Assembly: GCA_023053685.1 (NCBI GenBank)
Contig: JALIGW010000016.1
Location: forward strand, 1-64,000
Direction of reading: 5' to 3'
DNA length: 64,000 nt
From: Diadophis punctatus similis
Lineage: Eukaryota > Chordata > Lepidosauria > Squamata > Dipsadidae
The notes beneath the pieces are model-generated. The model was not told the DNA's origin. It did not search any database and saw nothing but the letters and a program-made list of their open reading frames with translations. The stretch's first letter is position 1. Every line of letters begins with the position of its first letter. Position numbers and translations under genes: made by a program. Positions 58,155 to 64,000 of this stretch are shown piece by piece.

Positions 58155-59372
58155 CAATACTCTTGAAATTAGTACAAAATCCAGAAACATATAGGTCTTC
58201 ATAAATTCTGCTACCAGCTATTCTTTTGTCATTGTGCCTCAGGCTTTCCTGACAATGATTCCTATTCTTTGGTCCTTGTAATTATGATTTTTTTTTCATT
58301 CCATAGCATCAGAATATATATGGATGGTAATTGGGTGAGCCAAACATTGTTCATAGAGAAGTTCCCATTAGGAAAATGAAATAATACATTGTAGATATCA
58401 ATAATAATCACAGTTAATAACATTTGAAATATCTAAATAAGCTGTTGTTAGTACAGTAGAGGCAAAATAAGTAGGCTTTGTGGAGAATATCACTTAGTTC
58501 ATATTGCATATGTAAATTTCTCTCTGTGTGTGTGTTGGAGTATGTTTCATGAATTCAATCATTGTAACTTATAAATTGTTTTTCTTTTGACATGCTGAGA
58601 ACCAAAGACCATTTCTAGGAAAATAAGTCAGCGTGCTCTAATCTAGTCTCCATCCAATAAGATATGTCCCACATCAATTCCAATACTTCCCAGCCAGCCA
58701 GAATAGCTAGTCATCATTCTGTATGAGAATAATAGGAATTGGTTCAACTTGCTTGGGGTCACCAAATTGAGGGTGACTTATCTAAGATTTTTTTTCTTTT
58801 CTTCTTGTTTACATGATATTGTCTCATCAATCATTTCTGAACCTTCCTTTTTTTCTTGTCTCAGTTCAATTCACCATTAAAAAGCCCCAAGCCCTCTTTT
58901 TCAAGAATTAAAACTGCAAGTGTTGTAGGTAAAAGCTAGATAATACAATGACCTAAAACACAATGGTATTACAGTAGATTACCCCAGCTATAGAAAATAT
59001 GCTATCTATGGGCCCAATGTACATTGCACTTGTCTGGTTTTTTTCCCTTTTAAAATAGTTCCTTTATATATTTAAAAAAATGAATAGAAAGCTGGCACAC
59101 TGCAAAAGCAGGCAAACTGCCAATTGCATAGGAATTGTTAACAAAGAAAGAAGGTGGATGTTCTGAAGTCAGTGTTTATTTGGAAATGTTCTCAGTGTCA
59201 GTGTTATTTGGAAATTAACATTACATGAGATGGTAAAAAACACTGTAGAGGTCTAACACACTTACAGACACTCCAGAATAGCAGGAAGAAACTTCCTTTG
59301 CTTAGTCACAATTCATAAAGGAAACCATTTTGTACATAGGCAATACCACATACTATGCCTATAACTTCTCAA
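58155..59372. other. No recognised feature
   Basis: Single-copy-looking AT-rich DNA. Confidence 0.4.
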
Positions 59373-59380
59373 AATTACAG

Positions 59381-59802
59381 CAGCGGGGGTTGCTCCCGGT
59401 TCAGACTGGTTCTTAGAATTGGTAGCGCAGGCGGCGGGAGGCTCCGCCCACCCACCTGGGACACTTCTGCACATGCACAGAGCAATAGCAATAGCAATAG
59501 CACTTAGACTTATATACCGCTTCATAGTGCTTTACAGCTCTCTCTAAGCGGTTTACAGAGTTCAGCATATTGCCCCCAACAATCTGGGTCCTCATTTTAC
59601 CCACCTCGGAAGGATGGAAGGCTGAGTCAACCTTGAGCTGGTGAGATTTGAACAGCTGAACTGCTGAACTAGCAGTAGCCTGCAGTGCTGCATTTAACCA
59701 CTGCACCAACTCGGCTCTTATAAGAGCCTTCTGCACATGTGCAGTAGTGTTGCGCGAGTACACGCGCGAACCGGTAGTAAAGGGTTTTAGAACCCACTAC
59801 TG
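59381..59802. mobile_element. Non-autonomous hAT element, family B, split by a SINE
   Basis: Left CAGCGGGGGTTGCTCCCGGT, right TTTTAGAACCCACTACTG, flanked by identical octamers aattacag (59373-59380 and 59803-59810). Removing the SINE gives an element of about 165 bp that aligns with the copy at 17431. Confidence 0.9.
59481..59718 (-). mobile_element. Sauria-type SINE inside a hAT element
   Basis: The reversed tail 'agcaatagcaatagcaatag' is followed by 'accgcttcatagtgctttac', 'gtcctcattttacccacctc', and a complete tRNA-like head that reads 'gagccgagttggtgcagtgg' on the minus strand. The hAT text 'cttctgcacatgcacag' (59464-59480) recurs as 'cttctgcacatgtgcag' (59728-59744). This is a probable 17-bp target duplication, though the palindromic target makes it less certain. 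Confidence 0.88.
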
Positions 59803-60114
59803 AATTACAGACATGTCAACCAGCAAATTGATGGGGAAATGTTGATTACAGAATGAAAAACAAGTGATCAATAAACACAAGTGAGCAGAAAACAGAACTA
59901 AAGAAACTAGCAGAATAAGAAAATACCATGGTTCCATAAGAGAGTGTTATTATTCTGGGTTTCGAAAGGCATATTGTTCATTGTTAGTACAATCACTCAT
60001 GTTCAGTGCAAATCACCTTATTCATTATTGTTGTAGATCTGCAAGAATCATATCAATATGTGCAAAATTGAACTAGAATGTTTTTCTTAGCCATTTCACA
60101 TAGAATAAGTAATA

Positions 60115-61014
60115 ATTTATGAAAGCAAACATAAGCTCAAACTGCCCAAAGAGCTGCTGATACAGTTCTACAGAGGAATTATTGAGTCTGTCATCTGCAC
60201 CTCTATAACTGTCTGGTTTGGTTCTGCAACCCAACAAGACAGACCCAGACTTCAGAGGATAATTAGAACTGCAGAAAAACAATTGCTACCAACCTCCCTT
60301 CCATTGAGGACCTGTACACTGCACAAGTCAAAAAGAGGAATGTGAAAATATTTACAGACACCTCACATCCTGGACACAAACTGCTTCAACTCCTACCCTT
60401 AAAACGACACTATAGAGCACTGCACACCAAGACAACTAGATACAAGAACAGTTTTCCCTCGAAGGCAATCACTCTGCTAAACAAATAATTCCCTCAACAC
60501 TGTCAAACTATTTACTAAGTTTACACTACTATTAATCTTCTCATCGTTCCCATCACCCATCTCCTCCCACAAATGACTTTATGACTGTAACTTTGTTGCT
60601 TGTATCCTTACAATTTATATTGACTGGTTCCTAATATGATTTGATTGTTTATTTGTACCCAGACTATCATTAAGTGTTGTACCTTATGATTCTTGACGAA
60701 CTTATCTTTTCTTTTATGTACACTGAGAGCAAGAGCCGAGATGGTGCAGTGGTTAAATGCAACACTGCAGGCTACTGCTAGTTCAGCAGTTCAGCTGTTC
60801 AAATCTCACCGGCTCAAGGTTGACTCAGTCTTCCATCCTTCTGAGGTCGGTAAAATGAGGACCCAGATTGTTTTGGGCAATATGCTGAACTCTGTAAACC
60901 GCTTAGAGAGGGCTGTAAAGCACTATGAAGCGGTATATAAGTCTAAGTGCTATTGCTATTGCTATATGCACCAAGACAAATTCCTTGTGTGTCCAATCAC
61001 ACTTGGCCAATAAA
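60115..61014 (+). mobile_element. Rex1-like LINE 3' part, split by a SINE
   Basis: The plus translation gives IIESVICTSITVWFGSATQQ, RLQRIIRTAEKQLL, PSIEDLYTAQVKKR, DTSHPGHKLLQLLP and KNSFPSKAITLLN, a C-terminal RT-downstream region. The 3' terminus after the SINE, 'gacaaattccttgtgtgtcc' and 'cacttggccaataaaattc', is a text I associate with Rex1/Babar LINEs of fish and other vertebrates. The coding part is nearly intact. The clade is from memory. Confidence 0.7.
60733..60965 (+). mobile_element. Sauria-type SINE inside the Rex1-like LINE
   Basis: Head 'gagccgagatggtgcagtgg', B-box region 'gttcaaatctcaccggctca', body 'ggtaaaatgaggacccagat', end 'gaagcggtatataagtctaa' and (TATTGC)n tail. Nearly full length. 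An exact target duplication is not resolved. Confidence 0.88.
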
Positions 61015-61085
61015 ATTCTATTCTATTCTATTCTATTCTATTCTATTCTATTCTATTCTATTCTATTCTATTCTATTCTATTCTA
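61015..61085. repeat. (TTCTA)n pentamer array, LINE tail
   Basis: About 14 units follow the AATAAAA terminus of the Rex1-like LINE. It is the same AATAG-type unit found on CR1 tails here. Confidence 0.97.
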
Positions 61086-61494
61086 TGGTGATTTGAAAGT
61101 GATTTTGTTTAACATTATATGTTCAAAATCACGAGGATCTGTGCTTGCCAAGTTCTTGGTTTTCATTTATATTGGATTGTTATAGGCACTGGTGGCAAGT
61201 TTACATTGATATAAAATGCAACAGCAATATTACTAAACAGTGCAAGATACAGGTTCAAACAATGCTGGTATTGAAAGACCTTTATGAATTACCAATGGCT
61301 TACTGATAACAGTTTTGACCTTCAAAGCTCTATGTGGTTTAGGGGCTGACTTGCTTCACTTATTACAAATGTATCTGATTGTTAAGGTCAGTAAGAAAAG
61401 TACTCTTGAAGATGTCACCACTCTCATTATTTAAATCATTAAATCAATAAGTAAAATCTTTCTGTCCATGGGATAACCCCTACATTCTCTCTGG
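61086..61494 (+). mobile_element. Mostly unrecognised, with an L2-like trace
   Basis: Near 61,310-61,390 the text gives LTFKALCGLGADLLHLL in one frame, matching the LVITFKALHGLGPGYL position of L2-like LINEs. The rest is unassigned. Confidence 0.35.
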
Positions 61495-61502
61495 GTTTAG
61501 AG

Positions 61503-61722
61503 CAGTGGTTCCCAACTTTTTTTTTTTGGCCATGCCCCACCTAAGCATCCTGATGCCCACCCCCACCCCCCGGTGACATATAATTCTTCCTATTCAAAAA
61601 GTGAACTCCTACTCACGTGGAGGAAGCCTAAAATTAACTTGGTTTAAACAAAGTTTCAATTGCCCCCATTAAAAATCAAATTGCCCCCCTGTGGGGCATG
61701 GGCCCCACGTTGGGAACCACTG
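61503..61722. mobile_element. Non-autonomous hAT element, 220 bp
   Basis: Left CAGTGGTTCCCAACTTTTTT, right CACGTTGGGAACCACTG. Identical flanks gtttagag (61495-61502 and 61723-61730). The end type differs from families A and B. Confidence 0.92.
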
Positions 61723-61839
61723 GTTTAGAGCTTCAGTAAATATATGTCTGCTTTGCTATGTTTTTAACCTCTTGGATGATTTTAATATTTACTATTATTT
61801 CACTGTTTCCACCCAACTTATTATATGCACTCAGCATGG

Positions 61840-62250
61840 GGCTATCCTTGAAGAACATTCAGAAGCTTCAACTCATGCAGAGTGCAGGGGCAGTCTTCAG
61901 GGCCCTAGAGTAGCCCATGTTACACTGTTGCTCCATGAGTTGCTGGTTTCAAGGTGTTGGTTGTTACCTATAAAAACCTTCATGGCATAGGTCCCGGTTA
62001 CCTGAGGAATTGTCTCACTCCTAAGGGATAGGCCCACTCTGCCTGCACTAGCAAGGAGTTATGCTACAGGCCCCATCAGTCAAGGAGTTCCAGCTTGCAG
62101 AGTCCAGAAAAAGATCCTTCCCTGCCATGCCCTCTGGCCCTTTGGAACATCTTTCCCCCTGAGTTGTGATTGCCCCTGACTTTCCACAACAGCCAGAAGA
62201 CCTGGCTGTGCCAGCTAGCTTGAGGCCCCAATGGGAAGTGATTATAAACC
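61840..62250 (+). mobile_element. Old L2-like LINE C-terminal region
   Basis: Scattered matches in order: KVLVVTYKNLHGIGPGYLRN, then 'aggccccatcagtcaaggag', 'cctctggccctttggaacat' (ALWN region) and 'cacaacagccagaagacctg' (FRKAVKTW region). Stops and frameshifts throughout. Confidence 0.6.
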
Positions 62251-62314
62251 AATAGCAGCTCCCACCCACCCCAAATATTCTGCTCCTTTCCTCCCCATGT
62301 TAATTTTAGTTATA

Positions 62315-62603
62315 ATTTGTGAAATGTTACTGGTTCAGCCTGGTTCGGGCGTACTGGTAGCAGTGGCCGCTGGTGGTTCAGAGAACCGTTAGCGGTAGTA
62401 GCACGAGGCTCCGCCCACCTGCCTGGACATTGCCATTTTCTTTTTTTTAACCCTCTGCACATGCGTAAAGCCTTCTGCACATGCGCAGAAGGTGAAAAAT
62501 CATGCACGAGAGCAGAGTGAGGGTGAAAAAGTGCGAGCGGAGCGAGCACATGTGAAGCATGCACTTCCGAACTGGTAGGGAAGGTAAGTAGATTTCACCA
62601 CTG
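62315..62603. mobile_element. Non-autonomous hAT element, family B, 5' end eroded
   Basis: The right end AGTAGATTTCACCACTG is intact. The left retains 'tgtgaaatgttactggttca' but lacks a clean CAGTGGTG start, and the right flank gtgtgtac has no partner on the left. It is a sister of the copy at 41961. Former CpG sites are mutated (cacatgcgtaaag), so it is older than that copy. AAG|GTAAGT is again present near the right end. Confidence 0.75.
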
Positions 62604-62610
62604 GTGTGTA

Positions 62611-62826
62611 CATTTGTATTTGTGTATGCCTTTGAGTCAGGGTTGACTCCTGGTCACTGTTTGAATGAGTCCCTGCAATTTCCTTGACAATATTTAAAAA
62701 GTGGTTTGCCATTGCCTGCTTTTTAGACCTAAGAGACAGTGAGTGGCCCAAAATCACTCAGTGATGGGATAAGAATTCATTGTCTCTTGGTTTCTAACCT
62801 TAACTGCTACACCAAATTGTCTCTCA
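62611..62826 (-). mobile_element. tRNA-derived SINE
   Basis: The plus text 'gagtcagggttgactcctgg', 'tggtttgccattgcctgctt' and 'gtggcccaaaatcactca' ends with the reversed tRNA-like head 'ccttaactgctacaccaaat'. It is a diverged relative of the SINE at 32054. Confidence 0.7.
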
Positions 62827-63323
62827 TTTATTAACTACTAGACTTAAAACAAACAAAACAACTATGATTGTTTTGTAGTACTAGAAACTCATGAGTTATA
62901 AATTGATAATTAAGTTATCTATTTTTCTCTGAAGTAGTTACTGGGTTTGATTATCCAAGCTTCTAATTATTTGCAAGTTAAGATAAACTGCATATTTGGT
63001 AATGGTATCTACCTTAAAGTGCCTTACTCATGCTTAAGTTCTATTGAAATTAATGGGGCTTAAATTAATTGCAACTAATCTTTCTCATTGATTTTAAGAC
63101 TATTTATATTGGATGGAGGCCAAACTGCTTCCATTTCACAGGAGTGTTTGGAAAAAGTGTTGGTTTGAATATTTTTCCTTTTATAAATATGAGGGGAACA
63201 AAATTCTTAAATGAAAAGTGGTAAATCATTTGGTATGACATTTCATAGTTTGCTTAAATGCACATGACATACAGAGTTTTGCCAGATATAATTCCTTTTA
63301 ACATAGCATCTGAAAAGAATAGA
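62827..63323. other. No recognised feature
   Basis: AT-rich, nothing supported. Confidence 0.35.
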
Positions 63324-63331
63324 AGTTATAT

Positions 63332-63747
63332 CAGTGGCGGGTTGCTCTCTTACCTCGCTACCGGTGTGCTGCGTGCGCATCGCCATGTTTCGTGCGCGCG
63401 TGTGCTCGCTACATGCGCCGTTCATGCGATTTTGCTTCCGCGCATGCACAGGAAGCAAAAATTGCCAAAATCTTGTGAGGGAATGCACGTGCATGCACGA
63501 TTTCACCGATTTTTTGCTTCCATGCATGCACGGAAACAAAAAATTGCCGAAATCGCGCACATGCGTCCCCTCGTGAGATTTGGGTTCTGCACATGCGCAG
63601 GAAGCAAAAAAGCTCTTAAATTCTGAAAAATGGTGACGCACGATGGACCAGTGAAGATGGCACCAGAGCCGTTGCACACAAATTGCGTAATCTGCCGGCT
63701 GCTACCGGTGCGGCAGAGTTGACAGCACCGGTAGGAACCCACCACTG
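63332..63747. mobile_element. Non-autonomous hAT element, family B, inverted subtype
   Basis: Left CAGTGGCGGGTTGCTCTCTT, right GGTAGGAACCCACCACTG. Flanks agttatat (63324-63331) and agttatac (63748-63755) differ at one base. Its left end corresponds to the right end of the copies at 12234 and 37010, so it is inserted in the opposite direction. The interior has several 'gcttccgcgcatgcacagga'-type units. Confidence 0.88.
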
Positions 63748-63755
63748 AGTTATAC

Positions 63756-64000
63756 CTAGAAAATGAGCTCTTAGGCTCTAGAGAAGCTTAAAATAACTCC
63801 TTCCAATTGTTCACCAAGGGGCAGTATTTACATTCTTTGATTTGCTACTTGCTGACCAGGAATTTTAAAAGAGGGGAATTTGAAAGCACCCAATTTTTCT
63901 AGCAATATATCCTTCTGGATTTTGGAATGGGAGAGAACACACATTTCACATCAATTTAGTGCTGATAAAAGAATAAAAGGCTTCAGTCATTCTTTGCATA
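63756..64000. other. No recognised feature
   Basis: AT-rich window end. Confidence 0.35.

Noticed and set aside
57833..58204. Near-identical 102-112 residue proteins coded on both strands
   Set aside because: They are mirror images caused by the perfect palindrome and are not two related genes.

Overview
The window looks like squamate reptile nuclear DNA, most likely from a snake. It has AATAG-type pentamer arrays on LINE 3' ends, CR1/L2-group LINEs, decayed Bov-B (RTE) LINEs, tRNA-derived Sauria-type SINEs and many short hAT-type elements. I find no host protein-coding gene that I can support. Apparent long open frames are microsatellite translations, LINE reverse-transcriptase C-termini, or frames inside GC-rich palindromic transposons. 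The window reads as intergenic or deep-intronic sequence.

Layout. 1-9.9 kb: an (AT)n(TG)n array, an old minus-strand LINE carrying an 862-bp hAT element, a CR1 3' end with a pentamer array, a hAT element, a four-block tetranucleotide array, a minus CR1, and an L2-like 3' end with a long (TTTA)n. 10-20 kb: a solo LTR with a perfect 5-bp duplication, two hAT elements, a plus L2-like LINE, a long minus Bov-B with an internal inverted duplication, a small solo LTR, two more hAT elements and a second LINE type. 20-30 kb is mostly single-copy-looking AT-rich DNA, with one hAT element, a CR1, an LTR-like block and a decayed protein-coding relic (minus, 28.5-29.0 kb) that matches a widespread uncharacterised animal protein family. 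30-43 kb: hAT elements, one splitting a CR1 reverse transcriptase, SINEs, and a CpG island near 42.7-43.2 kb that is the best promoter candidate. 44.7-47.1 kb: an LTR-like sequence interrupted by a 1.9-kb L1-like element with no long ORF. 47-57 kb: single-copy-looking DNA, a U6 pseudogene, a 170-bp pentamer palindrome, a SINE inside a CR1, and L1-like and L2-like relics. 57-64 kb is a dense cluster of hAT elements, including a near-perfect 296-bp hairpin and one split by a SINE, plus a Rex1-like LINE split by another SINE.

The strongest theme is the hAT population. For 17 elements I can pair terminal inverted repeats with 8-bp target duplications, exact or with one mismatch. Ten of the 17 have TA at duplication positions 4-5 on both sides, as in the Buster group of hAT transposases. 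Several copies carry exact NRF1-type palindromes and consensus 5' splice sites, so the family could spread regulatory and splice signals. All family names come from recognition by eye; no database search was run.
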